The translations under genes were made by a program, and so were the position numbers. A stretch of 64,000 nt of DNA from Neorhizobium galegae (GTDB lineage: Bacteria; Pseudomonadota; Alphaproteobacteria; Rhizobiales; Rhizobiaceae): assembly GCF_017877135.1 (NCBI RefSeq), contig NZ_JAGIPH010000001.1:744001-808000 (forward strand), read 5' to 3'. The notes beneath the pieces are model-generated. The model made no database searches and had not been told where the DNA came from. It saw only the letters and a list, made by a program, of their open reading frames with translations. The stretch's first letter is position 1. Each line of letters opens with the position of its first letter. Positions 25,733 through 36,305 of the stretch are shown here, piece by piece.

Positions 25733-27130
25733 TCAAAAGCCTGCAAGCCGCCAGCACAGACCGGCGGAGGCTGAAAGCGCCAGTACCTTCACCATGCCGA
25801 GCTTCAGCCGCAGCAGGAGGAAAGCCGAGACGGCAAAGAGGACGGCAGCGGCCGCATCGAGCGAATGCAGATCCGGCCACCAGAGGCCGGGCGCGCCCTC
25901 GCCGGCCCAGCCGGGAAAGAGGGCGATGCGCGCGACGCGCGCAAACAGCACATGCAGGCCGAACCACAGGGCGAGATTGAGGATGACGCCGACGACGGCC
26001 GCCGTAATGGCAGAGAGGGCCGCCGAAATGGCGGCATTGCCGCGCAGCCGCTCGATATAGGGTGCACCGGCAAAGATCCAGATGAAGCTCGGCACGAAGG
26101 TTGCCCAGGCCACCAGAAGCGCGCCGACAGTTCCCCCAACGATCGGATCGAGCCCCGGCACGGTGCGGAAACCGACGAGATAGCCGACATAGGAGAGAAC
26201 GAGCACCAGCGGACCGGGCGTGGTTTCGGCAAGCGCCAGCCCGTCCAGCATCTCGCCGGGCTGCAGCCAGCCGTAATTTTCCACCGCCACCTGCGCCACA
26301 TAGGCCAGCACCGCATAAGCGCCGCCGAAGGTGACGAGCGCCATCCTCGAAAAGAAGGCAAACATCGCCGCAAGGCTTTCGGCGCCGGAGATCAGCGACA
26401 GGACCAGAAGCGGCAATTGCCACACGCCGATCCAGAACAGCAGGGAGGCGATGGAGCGCAGAAGCGGCGGGCGGGAAGGTGCTGACGGCAAAAGTTTTTG
26501 TGGGGCATCGTGACGGTTCAGGGAGCCGGCCTCACCGCGCCTTGCTTGAAGAAATCCGGCAAGACCGGCCAGCAGCACGACAAGCGGAAACGGCAGCGCC
26601 AGCACGAAGAGCGCCAGAAAGGCGAGAAGCGCCAGCGCCCGCAGGAACCGCGTCTTCAAAGTCTTCCCGGCGAGCCGGATCACCGCCTCCACCACCACCG
26701 ACAGGACGGCCGCCTTCAGCCCGAAGAACAGGCCGGCAAGCCAGCCCGCCTCCTGGTACAGCCCATAGGCGGTGGACAGCCCGATGATGACGAAAAGCCC
26801 GGGCAGCACGAAGAGAAGGCCAGCGACGATTCCGCCGCGCACGCCGTGCAGGAGCCAGCCCGTATAGGTCGCCAGTTGTTGCGCCTCCGGCCCTGGCAGA
26901 AGCATGCAGTAATTCAGAGCGTGCAGAAACCGGTCTTCCGACAGCCAGCGGCGCTCCTCGACGATGGCCCGGTGCATCATGGCGATCTGGCCGGCCGGGC
27001 CGCCAAAGCCCAGGCAACCGATGCGGGCAAAGACCAGCGTCAGCTCCTTCAGCGAGGGGTTTTCCGGCACAGCCGACGGAGCCGCGCCGGGGGTGATTTT
27101 TGCCGCCGGCGGGGTCGAAAGGCCGCTCAC
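25733..27130 (-). CDS. chrA: chromate efflux transporter ChrA
   Basis: A 465-residue inner-membrane protein of the CHR family, two-domain type, exporting chromate. Each half carries the family pattern: GCLGFGGPAGQIAMMHRAIV with LLPGPEAQQLATYTG in the first, and LVTFGGAYAVLAYVAQ with LAETTPGPLVLV in the second. About 10-12 hydrophobic segments are visible. The likely start is a GTG at 27130 with GGAGGG about 7 bases upstream; a TTG at 27148 would add six residues. It is divergent from groES and 130 bases upstream of the TIGR01459 HAD gene. Confidence 0.92.
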   Translation of the reverse strand: MSGLSTPPAAKITPGAAPSAVPENPSLKELTLVFARIGCLGFGGPAGQIAMMHRAIVEERRWLSEDRFLHALNYCMLLPGPEAQQLATYTGWLLHGVRGGIVAGLLFVLPGLFVIIGLSTAYGLYQEAGWLAGLFFGLKAAVLSVVVEAVIRLAGKTLKTRFLRALALLAFLALFVLALPFPLVVLLAGLAGFLQARRGEAGSLNRHDAPQKLLPSAPSRPPLLRSIASLLFWIGVWQLPLLVLSLISGAESLAAMFAFFSRMALVTFGGAYAVLAYVAQVAVENYGWLQPGEMLDGLALAETTPGPLVLVLSYVGYLVGFRTVPGLDPIVGGTVGALLVAWATFVPSFIWIFAGAPYIERLRGNAAISAALSAITAAVVGVILNLALWFGLHVLFARVARIALFPGWAGEGAPGLWWPDLHSLDAAAAVLFAVSAFLLLRLKLGMVKVLALSASAGLCWRLAGF

Positions 27131-27207
27131 GCCATCCCTCCGCCGCAAAGACGCGCCACGGCAGAGGCCGGCCCAAAAATCGCGACAGATTTTTTAGAGG
27201 CCCGTTC

Positions 27208-27236
27208 TTGACTCATCCGCCCACCGGTCTTATTTC
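27208..27236 (+). promoter_or_regulatory. putative groESL promoter
   Basis: A TTGACT -35-like hexamer (27208-27213) is spaced 17 bases from a TATTTC -10-like hexamer (27231-27236). The predicted transcription start falls at or next to the first base of the CIRCE element. An RpoH-type promoter overlapping the same region cannot be excluded. Confidence 0.6.
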
Positions 27237-27243
27237 GAGGCCG

Positions 27244-27270
27244 TTAGCACTCCCAAGGGGTGAGTGCTAA
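27244..27270 (+). promoter_or_regulatory. CIRCE operator (HrcA binding site)
   Basis: A perfect TTAGCACTC-N9-GAGTGCTAA inverted repeat, exactly the CIRCE consensus, lies 58 bases upstream of groES. It is the operator bound by the HrcA repressor, so groESL here is predicted to be derepressed on heat shock. HrcA is not encoded in this window. Confidence 0.97.
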
Positions 27271-27328
27271 CAAAGGGACACGGGCCTCCTCAAAGCCCGT
27301 AAAGGTCATTTGATCGAGGGATTAGACA

Positions 27329-27625
27329 ATGGCAAGCACCAATTTCCGTCCGCTTCACGACCGCGTCGTCGTTCGTCGCGTTGAATCCGAAGCCAAGACC
27401 AAGGGCGGGATCATCATTCCCGACACCGCCAAGGAAAAGCCGCAGGAAGGCGAAATCGTCGCTGTCGGCACCGGCGCTCGCGATGACAGCGGCAAGATCG
27501 TTGCACTCGACGTCAAGGTTGGCGATCGCGTTCTGTTCGGCAAGTGGTCGGGCACGGAAGTAAAGCTCGACGGCGAAGACCTTCTGATCATGAAGGAAGC
27601 CGACATCATGGGCATCATCGGCTGA
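27329..27625 (+). CDS. groES: co-chaperonin GroES
   Basis: A 98-residue GroES of normal length, forming the heptameric lid of the chaperonin. It starts [20 protein letters not shown] and includes the mobile loop [17 protein letters not shown] and the ending [14 protein letters not shown] lies 8 bases upstream of the ATG. It is the first gene of the CIRCE-controlled operon, with groL 70 bases downstream. Codon use is more T-ended than in neighbouring genes, as expected for high expression. Confidence 0.98.
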   Translation: MASTNFRPLHDRVVVRRVESEAKTKGGIIIPDTAKEKPQEGEIVAVGTGARDDSGKIVALDVKVGDRVLFGKWSGTEVKLDGEDLLIMKEADIMGIIG

Positions 27626-27677
27626 TTTTTCAGTCCGATCTTTTCCATCAGATTATCAATTCAACCAAAGGGCGTGA

Positions 27678-29336
<1,659 letters not shown>

Positions 29337-29384
29337 GACCTGATCGGTCTTGCATCTGGGCCATCCGGTTCAGACTACGGAAAA

Positions 29385-29410
29385 GGCGCCGGGAAACCGG
29401 CGCCTTTTTT
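29385..29410 (+). terminator. Rho-independent terminator of groESL
   Basis: An 8-bp perfect GC stem (ggcgccgg, 29385-29392, with 29397-29404) with a GAAA loop is followed by six T. Upstream A residues pair further with the T run, so it may also work for the convergent gene that ends at 29425. Confidence 0.9.
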
Positions 29411-29424
29411 GCGTGATGAGGACA

Positions 29425-30375
29425 TCACCGTGACTGGTCGAGGTGATCCGAAAGGGCCGAGGCAACGACGACTTCCGTTCCGGCAAGCCCCGTCGAGCAG
29501 AACAATGTCACATCGTCCAGTCCGCGCCCCTGCCCCGTAGCGCCCGCCGGGAGCGCTCCCGCAACAATGTCCGCCAGATCTTCCATCCGAGAGAGTTGCG
29601 GCGTGCCCGCCAGAAAGAAAGGTCGCCCATAGGCCTGCAACTGCGCGGGCGAATCCGTGGCGATGCGACGGGCCATTGCGGCAACCTCGACAGGCAGTTC
29701 GTGTGCCTCCGCGGTTTTTGGACCCACAGTGTTGATGTGCGCGCCGGGCTTCAGCCATTCTGCGCGGATGACCGGTTCCGGGCTTACCGTGGCACACAGC
29801 ACGATATCGGCCCCCTCCACCGCGGCTCTTGCCGTTTCCACCGCCTGCACGGGACGTCCGAGGCGCTGCTGCATTTCCATGGCAAAGCGATCGCGGTTTT
29901 CCGCCGAGCGGCTGAACACGCGCACCTCGCGGACGGGACGCACGGCTACGGCCGCCTCGAGCTGTGTGCGCGCTTGGAGCCCGCTGCCGATGACGGCAAC
30001 CACCTGCGCATCCTCACGCGACAGGTAACGGATGGCAGCGCCGCCAATGGCGCCCGTCCGGATCGCGCCGAGCAGGCTGCCGATGACGACGGCTTTCAGG
30101 GTGCCCGTCTCGACGTTCCAAACCGCCACGAGCTGATCGTCCTGCTGTACCGAAAAGGTCGTATAGGCGCGAAAACCGGCAACCGGCGACTGCCCGCCGG
30201 CACCGCCGCCAATCGTGAAGACGAGGTCGCCGGCGCCGTCGATTGAAACGGCATGGCGGGGCGGCGAGACGAACGCACCCCTTGCCCGCTGACGCAGAAC
30301 ATCCTCGACAGCCTCGATCGCGAGCGGCATCAGGGCGGGCATCTGGAGGTCATGATCTGTCAAAATACGCGTCAT
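29425..30375 (-). CDS. ornithine cyclodeaminase/mu-crystallin family protein
   Basis: A 316-residue NAD(P)-binding protein of the OCD/mu-crystallin family. The Rossmann motif is VAVIGSGLQARTQLEA near residue 118, and GAIRTGAIGGAA and INTVGPKTAEAHELP are family features. Members include ornithine cyclodeaminase, alanine dehydrogenase and pyrroline-2-carboxylate reductase; the substrate cannot be assigned here. I chose the ATG at 30375, with AGAGGAG upstream; the frame extends to 30423 without support. It is divergent from doxX and convergent with groL. Confidence 0.88.
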   Translation of the reverse strand: MTRILTDHDLQMPALMPLAIEAVEDVLRQRARGAFVSPPRHAVSIDGAGDLVFTIGGGAGGQSPVAGFRAYTTFSVQQDDQLVAVWNVETGTLKAVVIGSLLGAIRTGAIGGAAIRYLSREDAQVVAVIGSGLQARTQLEAAVAVRPVREVRVFSRSAENRDRFAMEMQQRLGRPVQAVETARAAVEGADIVLCATVSPEPVIRAEWLKPGAHINTVGPKTAEAHELPVEVAAMARRIATDSPAQLQAYGRPFFLAGTPQLSRMEDLADIVAGALPAGATGQGRGLDDVTLFCSTGLAGTEVVVASALSDHLDQSR

Positions 30376-30591
30376 CGTCAGCTCCTCTACGACATTGACC
30401 GGATGATGGAGCCTCAAGCGCATGTCAGGTCAAGTGAGGGGTGATCGGCGGTTAGATTTGCCGACAAGCCGCCGTTCATCAATATCGAACAATTTGTCTC
30501 CGATCGTTCATCTTTCGCGGGGCGACGATCTGGCGCATATCAGAGGGCAGAAAGTTAACGGCCACCTGGCCCTGCCCCCGGAGATCCTCCC

Positions 30592-31044
30592 ATGTCTACC
30601 CCCAGCAATGCACTTCTGCTTCTTGCCCGCATCCTCCTCTCCTTCATCTTCATCCTGTCCGGTTTCGGCAAGCTGGCCGATCCGTCGGCCACTGCCGGCA
30701 TGATCACCGGCGCCGGCCTGCCGGCCGCAACCGCCCTTTCCTATCTCGCCGGCCTGTTTGAACTGGTCACCGGCCTTGCCGTTCTCGCCGGCTACCAGGT
30801 AAAGATCGTCGGCTGGGCACTCGCCCTCTTCTGCATCTTCACCGGCGCCGTCTTCCATTCGGGCACGGTTGCCGTTCCCGGCTGGCCGGATGCCGCTCTC
30901 GGCTGGATCAACGCGCTGAACAGCATCATGATGATGAAGAACTTCACGCTGGCTGGCGCCTATATCCTGCTCGCCACCGTCGGCGCCGGCGCCTACTCGG
31001 TCGATGCCCGTCGCGGCGCTGCACCGGCGCTTGCCACCCGCTAA
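30592..31044 (+). CDS. DoxX family membrane protein
   Basis: A 150-residue protein with four hydrophobic segments, beginning LLLLARILLSFIFILSGFGK, the DoxX/SURF4 opening pattern. Small DoxX proteins act in redox or thiosulfate-related membrane complexes in some bacteria; the specific role here is unknown. A GGAG ribosome site lies about 8 bases before the ATG. It is monocistronic, divergent from the ornithine cyclodeaminase-family gene, and followed by a clear terminator. Confidence 0.88.
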   Translation: MSTPSNALLLLARILLSFIFILSGFGKLADPSATAGMITGAGLPAATALSYLAGLFELVTGLAVLAGYQVKIVGWALALFCIFTGAVFHSGTVAVPGWPDAALGWINALNSIMMMKNFTLAGAYILLATVGAGAYSVDARRGAAPALATR

Positions 31045-31067
31045 TCCCTGCCCCCAAGGCAAAAAGA

Positions 31068-31097
31068 AACCCGCTGGAGCGATCCGGCGGGTTTTTT
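31068..31097 (+). terminator. Rho-independent terminator after doxX
   Basis: The stem aacccgc (31068-31074) pairs with gcgggtt (31087-31093), extended inward by three more pairs, and is followed by a run of T to 31097. Confidence 0.88.
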
Positions 31098-31130
31098 CGT
31101 GGGGAAATTTTGACCTTGCACTCCGCAAAG

Positions 31131-31174
31131 CCCCCTCTGGCCTGCCGGCCATCTCCCCCACAGGTGGGGAGATC
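31131..31174 (+). repeat. RIME-like repeat, copy 3
   Basis: Contains CCCCCTCTGGCCTGCCGGCC and then the ATCTCCCCCACAGGTGGGGAGAT palindrome (two overlapping arms). It is in the same orientation as 6896-6943 and forms an inverted pair with the copy at 31268-31316. Confidence 0.8.
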
Positions 31175-31267
31175 ACCGTGCCGTAACCCTCGCGTTTCCC
31201 ACGCCTGGCAGAATATTGGTGCGGAAACCGTCGACATCCCTGTTCTGGCGCCGAGCGTGCATCCTGC

Positions 31268-31316
31268 TGATCTCCCCACCTGTGGGGGAGATGGCCGGCA
31301 GGCCAGAGGGGGGGCT
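31268..31316 (-). repeat. RIME-like repeat, copy 4 (inverted relative to copy 3)
   Basis: The reverse complement closely matches 31131-31174. About 93 bases of unrelated sequence separate the two, and nothing else is recognisable in this gap between doxX and hisG. Confidence 0.8.
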
Positions 31317-31340
31317 TGGCAGGCACTTAGCGTTACCGCC

Positions 31341-32036
31341 TCACAAAGCCCCGCGCACAGCCTCTACGATCCTTGCGACCGTCGCATTGCCCTCATGCTC
31401 CGGCTTTTTCGCCCGCACGAGGCAGGCCTCGGATTTGAGGATGACGCCGTCCGACAGCACTTTCAGATGATTGGCAACGAGCGTCGAGCCCGTCGAGGTG
31501 ATGTCGACGATTATATCCGCCTGGCCGGCCGCCGGGGCGCCTTCGGTGGCGCCGAGGCTTTCCACGATGCGATAGAGCTGGATGCCGTGGCTCCCGGAAA
31601 AATGCTGCTGGGTGAGCCGCCAGTATTTGGTGGCAATCGCCAGACGCCGGCCGTGACGGGCGCGGAAATCCGCCGCCACATCGCCGAGATCCGCCATGCT
31701 TTCCACGTCGAGCCAGATGTCCGGCACCGCCACAACCACATCCGCATGGCCAAAGCCCAGGCGGGCGGAAATTTCCATGCGCCGGTCGGCATCCGCCAGT
31801 TCCTCGCGGATGAGATCCTCGCCGGTCACGCCGAAATCCACCGTGCCGTTGCCGATTTCGCGCGAGATTTCCGAGGCCGAGAGGAAGGCGATTTCGATAT
31901 CGTCTGCACCTTCGACGCGGCCGCGATAGGAGCGCTCGTTGCCGATGGCCGAAATCACAAGGCCAGCCCTGGCAAAAATCGCCGAGGCATCGTCCTTCAT
32001 GCGGCCCTTGGAGGGAAGCCCGATGGTAATGGTCAT
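31341..32036 (-). CDS. hisG: ATP phosphoribosyltransferase, short form HisG
   Basis: A 231-residue catalytic subunit of the first enzyme of histidine biosynthesis, condensing ATP and PRPP. The length and lack of a C-terminal regulatory domain identify the short form, which needs HisZ; hisZ is directly upstream. Motifs include [10 protein letters not shown] at the start, DFGVTGEDL and the PRPP-binding-type loop [12 protein letters not shown]. The ATG at 32036 overlaps the hisZ stop by four bases (ATGA), so translation is coupled. The frame extends to 32075 inside hisZ without homology. Confidence 0.95.
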   Translation of the reverse strand: MTITIGLPSKGRMKDDASAIFARAGLVISAIGNERSYRGRVEGADDIEIAFLSASEISREIGNGTVDFGVTGEDLIREELADADRRMEISARLGFGHADVVVAVPDIWLDVESMADLGDVAADFRARHGRRLAIATKYWRLTQQHFSGSHGIQLYRIVESLGATEGAPAAGQADIIVDITSTGSTLVANHLKVLSDGVILKSEACLVRAKKPEHEGNATVARIVEAVRGAL

Positions 32037-33157
32037 CGGCTGGTCTCCCTCGCCTTTTCGATGCGGTCCAGCCACAGCGCAAAGCCGACGGCGGGAATAT
32101 GGTCCTTGGCGCCGAGCAGCGTCAGCATGCGATCATAGCGCCCGCCGCCGGCCAGCACGTCATGGTCGCCGCGCGCGGTGATTTCGAACACGAGCCCGGT
32201 GTAATAATCGAGCGGACGCCCGAAGGCGGCCCGCCAGGTGATATCGGCAAGCGAGGCGCCTGCATTGGCAAAGGCTGCCACGCGCGCATCAAAGCCTGCA
32301 ATCGCGGCCTGAAGCGGCAGCCCCGCGGACCGGGCGAAATCGGCAAGCACGCCCGGCGCATAGCGCAGCGAGACGTTGAGCGACAGAAACTCCTTCAGCG
32401 CATCGAGCTTGGCCGGTTCGAGCGAAGCCCCGGCCAGCAGCCGCTTCTCTTTGAGCCGCCGCACGATCTCGACCGGCGCGCGGCTGGCATTGGTGAGATA
32501 GCCGGTGCGCTCCATCTGCGCTTCGACATGGACGACAAGGGCTGCCTCGTCTCCCGCCTCCAGAAGCGCTTCCACTTCACCCGACAGGCCCGACACGGGC
32601 TGTGGGCGCGCAAGCCGTGCAATCATCGCTTCCAGCAGATCCGTCTGGCCAAACGCGCGCACGAGGCGCTTCTGCCAGCCGGCGGGAAGGCCAAGCGCTG
32701 CCACCACGGCCTCGAACACCGCCTGATCGCCGATGGTGACGGCAAGGCCCCGGTTCGGCAGGACCTTGGTGAGGCATGACAGCGCATCGACCACCACGCG
32801 CGCATCGGCGCTTGCCACGTCCCGGTCACCCAGATCCTCGATGCCGGCCTGATAGAACTCGTTTGCCCCTTCGCGGCGCTGGCGAAACACCTGGCCGAGA
32901 TAGGCATAGCGCTTTGGCGTGCCGGTTGCCGTTTCGATGTGGCGCAGGCAGACCGGAATGGTGAATTCCGGGCGCAGGCAAAGGCTTGCGCCGCGCTCGT
33001 TCTCGGTCAGAAAGATACGCCGGCGCAGGTCTTCGCCGGCCATGTCGAGAAAGGGTTCGGCCGGCTGGATGACGGGCGTATCCACCCGCGTGGTATTGCG
33101 TGCTGCAAATTCTTCGAGCAGCATGGGCGCGAAATCGGGCATGTCGATCAGCGGCAT
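32033..33157 (-). CDS. hisZ: ATP phosphoribosyltransferase regulatory subunit HisZ
   Basis: A 374-residue paralogue of the histidyl-tRNA synthetase catalytic core that lacks the anticodon-binding domain and serves as the regulatory partner of short HisG. Visible HisRS-like segments are [33 protein letters not shown] and [15 protein letters not shown] set the start at 33157 ([12 protein letters not shown]). The open frame continues to 33235, but those residues are encoded by a RIME-like repeat and are not part of the gene. hisS lies about 220 bases upstream on the same strand. Confidence 0.95.
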   Translation of the reverse strand: MPLIDMPDFAPMLLEEFAARNTTRVDTPVIQPAEPFLDMAGEDLRRRIFLTENERGASLCLRPEFTIPVCLRHIETATGTPKRYAYLGQVFRQRREGANEFYQAGIEDLGDRDVASADARVVVDALSCLTKVLPNRGLAVTIGDQAVFEAVVAALGLPAGWQKRLVRAFGQTDLLEAMIARLARPQPVSGLSGEVEALLEAGDEAALVVHVEAQMERTGYLTNASRAPVEIVRRLKEKRLLAGASLEPAKLDALKEFLSLNVSLRYAPGVLADFARSAGLPLQAAIAGFDARVAAFANAGASLADITWRAAFGRPLDYYTGLVFEITARGDHDVLAGGGRYDRMLTLLGAKDHIPAVGFALWLDRIEKARETSR

Positions 33158-33178
33158 GGGGTAAGGCCTTGGGTGAAA

Positions 33179-33224
33179 TACCCCCTCTGGCCTGCCGGCC
33201 ATCTCCCCCACAAGGGGGGAGAAG
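33179..33224 (+). repeat. RIME-like repeat, copy 5
   Basis: Contains CCCCCTCTGGCCTGCCGGCC then an ATCTCCCCCACAAGGGGGGAG arm. It is located just upstream of hisZ in the hisS-hisZ gap and is translated in frame with hisZ if the start is placed too far upstream. Confidence 0.78.
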
Positions 33225-33321
33225 ACCTGGAGCAAGCGCCCGTTACCAATCTAGCGCCCCGGGCACGACGAACAGTCTGAGCGCGCAAATTGAACAGGTG
33301 GGAAAACGGCACGCGCCGACC

Positions 33322-33357
33322 GGCTCCCTCCCCCTTGTGGGGAGGGTTGGGGAGGGG
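33322..33357 (-). repeat. second-type GC-rich repeat (CCCTCCCCCTTGTGGGGAGG family)
   Basis: A CTCCCTCCCCCTTGTGGGGA palindromic arm followed by GGGTTGGGGAGGGG lies between hisS and hisZ. Related sequence in the opposite orientation is at 58248-58281. It shares the CCCC-TTGTGGGG heart with the RIME-like family but not the CTGCCGGCC part. Confidence 0.6.
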
Positions 33358-33377
33358 AAAAACCACAGACGCCAACA

Positions 33378-34949
33378 TCAAACGCCCTTTGCCCGCAGAC
33401 GATCTTCCGCCTGCTGGCCCAGAATTTCCTTCACCTTGGCCACCAGATCCGCCTCCGGCACGACCACCTGCGCAACACGGGCCTCGCGCCATTCGGTGTT
33501 GTCGGAAATCTCGCCGGAAAGGCGCTTGCCCTCGATCAGGTCCTTGATCTGCACGACGCCTTGCGCCCGCTCGTCACCGCCCTGGATGATGGCGATGGGG
33601 GAGCCGCGACGATCGGCATACTTCAGCTGGTTGCCGAATTTTTTCCAGTTGCCCTGGTACATTTCGGCGCGGATGCCGGCATTACGCAGGTCCTGCGCAA
33701 ACTTTTGGTAGCGCCCCATGGCTTCCACATCACCATCCATGACGGTGACGAGAACCGGCGCCAGAACGTCGTCCTGACCCAGTTTGCCAAGGTTTTTCAG
33801 CGCCGTCATCAGGCGCGACACGCCGATGGAAAAGCCCGTGGCCGGCACCGGCTGGCCCATGAAGCGGGAGACGAGGCCATCATAGCGACCACCACCGCCG
33901 ACAGATCCGAAGACGACCTTTTCGCCCTTTTCGTTGGTCACATCGAAGGTGAGTTCAGCTTCGTAGACCATGCCAGTGTAGTATTCGAGGCCACGTACAA
34001 CAGACATGTCTATAAGTATCCGATCAGGTCCATAACCGGCAGCTGCAACCAAATCCTCAAGGGTACGCAGCTCATTGAAACCGTTCGTGTATGTCTCGTT
34101 TTGCTTGCTTCCTCCAAGGACGCCTTGCAGAGGCATGTTCATCGACCGTCGGACAATTTCTGAGGATTGGACCTGTTTTGTCGACTCGCTTTCCTTTGTC
34201 TTCAGGAATAGATTAGCAACAAAATCGATGTGCTTTTGCTCAAGCCCTGCACCCTTGGTGAAGTCACCACTCTCATCCTTGCGGCCCTCACCAAGCAACA
34301 GCCGCACACCCTCCAGGCCAAACTTGTCAAACTTATCGATCGCCCGCAGCACAGTCAGCCGCCGCGCCGCGTTCTCCTCGCCGCCAAGGCCGATGGCTTC
34401 CATCACGCCATCCAGAACCTTGCGGTTGTTGACGCGAATGACGTAATCGCCGCGCTTGATGCCCAAGGCTTCCAGCGTATCGGCCATCATCATGCACATT
34501 TCCGCATCGGCAGACACGCCGGGTGCGCCAACGGTATCGGCATCGAACTGCATGAACTGGCGGAAACGGCCGGGGCCCGGCTTTTCGTTGCGGAACACAT
34601 AGCCGGCGCGATAGGTGCGGTAAGGCAGCTGGATCTCGTTGAAATTTTCCGCGACGTGGCGGGCGAGCGGGGCGGTCAGATCATAGCGCAGGCTCATCCA
34701 CTGATCGTCGTCATCCTGAAGCGAGAACACGCCCTCGTTCGGGCGGTCGCTGTCGGGCAGGAATTTTCCGAGCGCATCGGTATATTCGAACAGCGGCGTC
34801 TCGATCGGGTCAAAACCGTAGCGCTCGTAGACCTCACGGATTTTTGCCATCATCTCGTTGGTGGCATGGATGTCGGTTGCGGTACGATCGCCAAACCCGC
34901 GCGGCAGGCGGGCCTTGAGTTTCTGCGTTTTTTGCTTCTTGTCGCTCAT
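33378..34949 (-). CDS. hisS: histidyl-tRNA synthetase
   Basis: A 523-residue class II synthetase charging tRNA-His. Motif 2 region [20 protein letters not shown], the HisA-type loop [17 protein letters not shown] and motif 3 region [10 protein letters not shown] are present, and a C-terminal anticodon-binding domain covers about 420-510. The ATG at 34949 has AAGGAAG upstream. Oddly, bases about 33940-34350 (roughly residues 200-336) are much poorer in G+C (119 of 240 counted at 34021-34260) than the flanks and use rare codons such as two nearby ATA. This suggests an internal recombination patch. Confidence 0.95.
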   Translation of the reverse strand: MSDKKQKTQKLKARLPRGFGDRTATDIHATNEMMAKIREVYERYGFDPIETPLFEYTDALGKFLPDSDRPNEGVFSLQDDDDQWMSLRYDLTAPLARHVAENFNEIQLPYRTYRAGYVFRNEKPGPGRFRQFMQFDADTVGAPGVSADAEMCMMMADTLEALGIKRGDYVIRVNNRKVLDGVMEAIGLGGEENAARRLTVLRAIDKFDKFGLEGVRLLLGEGRKDESGDFTKGAGLEQKHIDFVANLFLKTKESESTKQVQSSEIVRRSMNMPLQGVLGGSKQNETYTNGFNELRTLEDLVAAAGYGPDRILIDMSVVRGLEYYTGMVYEAELTFDVTNEKGEKVVFGSVGGGGRYDGLVSRFMGQPVPATGFSIGVSRLMTALKNLGKLGQDDVLAPVLVTVMDGDVEAMGRYQKFAQDLRNAGIRAEMYQGNWKKFGNQLKYADRRGSPIAIIQGGDERAQGVVQIKDLIEGKRLSGEISDNTEWREARVAQVVVPEADLVAKVKEILGQQAEDRLRAKGV

Positions 34950-35103
34950 GATCGTCTTCCTTGGCCGCGGCACATGAAAAAGGCCGGAAATGTGTGCGGT
35001 TTCTTAGAGGATGCAGGCGAAGGCGGCAAGCCTTGAAGCGGGCGCAACGGCTGGCCGCACACGCTGCGGCCTGCTAGGATGGCGCGGTGTTGGAGATTGG
35101 GCG

Positions 35104-35283
35104 ATGAACCAGCAAATAACCCTCGATATGCCGGATGAAACCTATGCGCTCCTCTCAAAGGAAGCGGAAAAATGCCGCCTTACGGTCGAAGAATTTATAC
35201 TCGACCTCATCAGGAGCGATATCGGGCGCGAGGTGCACGAGGCGGAAAGTGCCGACGACCGGCAAGAGCGACCGGTTGCCTGA
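35104..35283 (+). CDS. small ribbon-helix-helix-like protein
   Basis: A 59-residue protein, MNQQITLDMPDETYALLSKE onward, that fits a ribbon-helix-helix or antitoxin-like N-terminal fold: a short strand with ITLDMP, then two helices with TVEEFILDLIRSD. GGAG lies about 9 bases before the ATG at 35104. No toxin-like partner follows; the next feature is a repeat and then a hypothetical gene. It could be an orphan antitoxin or a small DNA-binding regulator. Confidence 0.6.
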   Translation: MNQQITLDMPDETYALLSKEAEKCRLTVEEFILDLIRSDIGREVHEAESADDRQERPVA

Positions 35284-35321
35284 CGCAGGTTCAGGCACCT
35301 CTCCATCGCGGCGCAAGCGCG

Positions 35322-35366
35322 CCCCCCTCTGCCCTGCTGGGCATCTCCTCCACAGGTGGGGAGATC
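35322..35366 (+). repeat. RIME-like repeat, copy 6
   Basis: Contains CCCCCCTCTGCCCTGCTGGG then ATCTCCTCCACAGGTGGGGAG, a slightly diverged copy of the 31131-31174 type. It occupies the gap between the small RHH-like gene and the next hypothetical gene. Confidence 0.75.
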
Positions 35367-35464
35367 AGCCTGCACGCCACCCTCGCCTTTCATCAATGAT
35401 GCGGTGGGATAAGCAGCGGCGCACTTCCCGCCACCTCCATGATGAAAAGTGAACGCAATCGGCC

Positions 35465-36220
35465 ATGATCCTCGAAGCCCTCAACTATGCCGCAAGCTGG
35501 CCGCTGACGCCAAAGCCGTTTCGCCCCCACATCGCCTCCTCCATCAGCCTTTTGGCGCGCGCCAACCGCTGCCGGGCTGCCTGGGGGCACCATGAGGACA
35601 ACAGCAAGGCGCATGTGCTTTCCGCCATCAACGGCCTGAAGCAGCGCCGCACCGCCGTCGTGCTCGGCTCCGGCCTGTTGCGCGATGTGCCGATCCTGGA
35701 ACTGTCGCGCGCGTTCGATACGGTGGTGCTGGTCGATCTCGTGCATCTGGCAAGCGTGCGCGCCTTTCTTGCCGCACGACGGCTTTCCAATGTGCGGCTG
35801 ATCTGGCGCGATCTCTCAGGGTTTGACGAGGCCGTGGCAGGACAGGTGCCGGAACCGCTCGGCTTCCTGCGGCAGGTGCCCTATCTCGATCTCGTCGTCT
35901 CGGCCAATATCCTGTCGCAGATCGGCGTCGGCGCCCGCGCCCGGCTGGAGGCGACCGGGCAGAGCGCGAGCGCGGAGACGGTGCTGCCCGCCCTTGTCGG
36001 CGCCCATCTGCACGGGCTCGCCACCGTTGCCGCAAAAACCTGCCTGATTACCGATGTCTCCTATCGCATCGAGGACAGGGGCGGCAAAATTCTGGAGGAG
36101 CACGATCTTCTCGCCGGCGTGCGCGTCCCCGCGCATGACCAAAGCTGGGACTGGCCGGTGGTGCCGCTCGAAGAGGCGCGCGGGGCGTATCGGGCGGTGC
36201 ACCGGGTGGTGGCAGGCTGA
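35465..36220 (+). CDS. conserved hypothetical protein with Rossmann-like core
   Basis: A 251-residue soluble protein. The segment TAVVLGSGLLRDVPILELSR followed by FDTVVLVDLVHLASVRAFLA looks like the first glycine-rich loop and acidic strand end of a SAM-dependent methyltransferase fold, and LDLVVSANILSQIG would fit motif IV. No catalytic signature is recognisable, so activity is not assigned. The ATG at 35465 has only a weak upstream site. The gene lies after a repeat and 85 bases before the Cys/His/Met-rich exported protein. Confidence 0.65.
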   Translation: MILEALNYAASWPLTPKPFRPHIASSISLLARANRCRAAWGHHEDNSKAHVLSAINGLKQRRTAVVLGSGLLRDVPILELSRAFDTVVLVDLVHLASVRAFLAARRLSNVRLIWRDLSGFDEAVAGQVPEPLGFLRQVPYLDLVVSANILSQIGVGARARLEATGQSASAETVLPALVGAHLHGLATVAAKTCLITDVSYRIEDRGGKILEEHDLLAGVRVPAHDQSWDWPVVPLEEARGAYRAVHRVVAG

Positions 36221-36305
36221 AGGTGCCGGGATTGCCGGCCCCGACAACGCCCGTCAAAACAGCAAACGAGTTGTCCGGCCGATGCAATGCGCTTATAGTT
36301 CGGCC

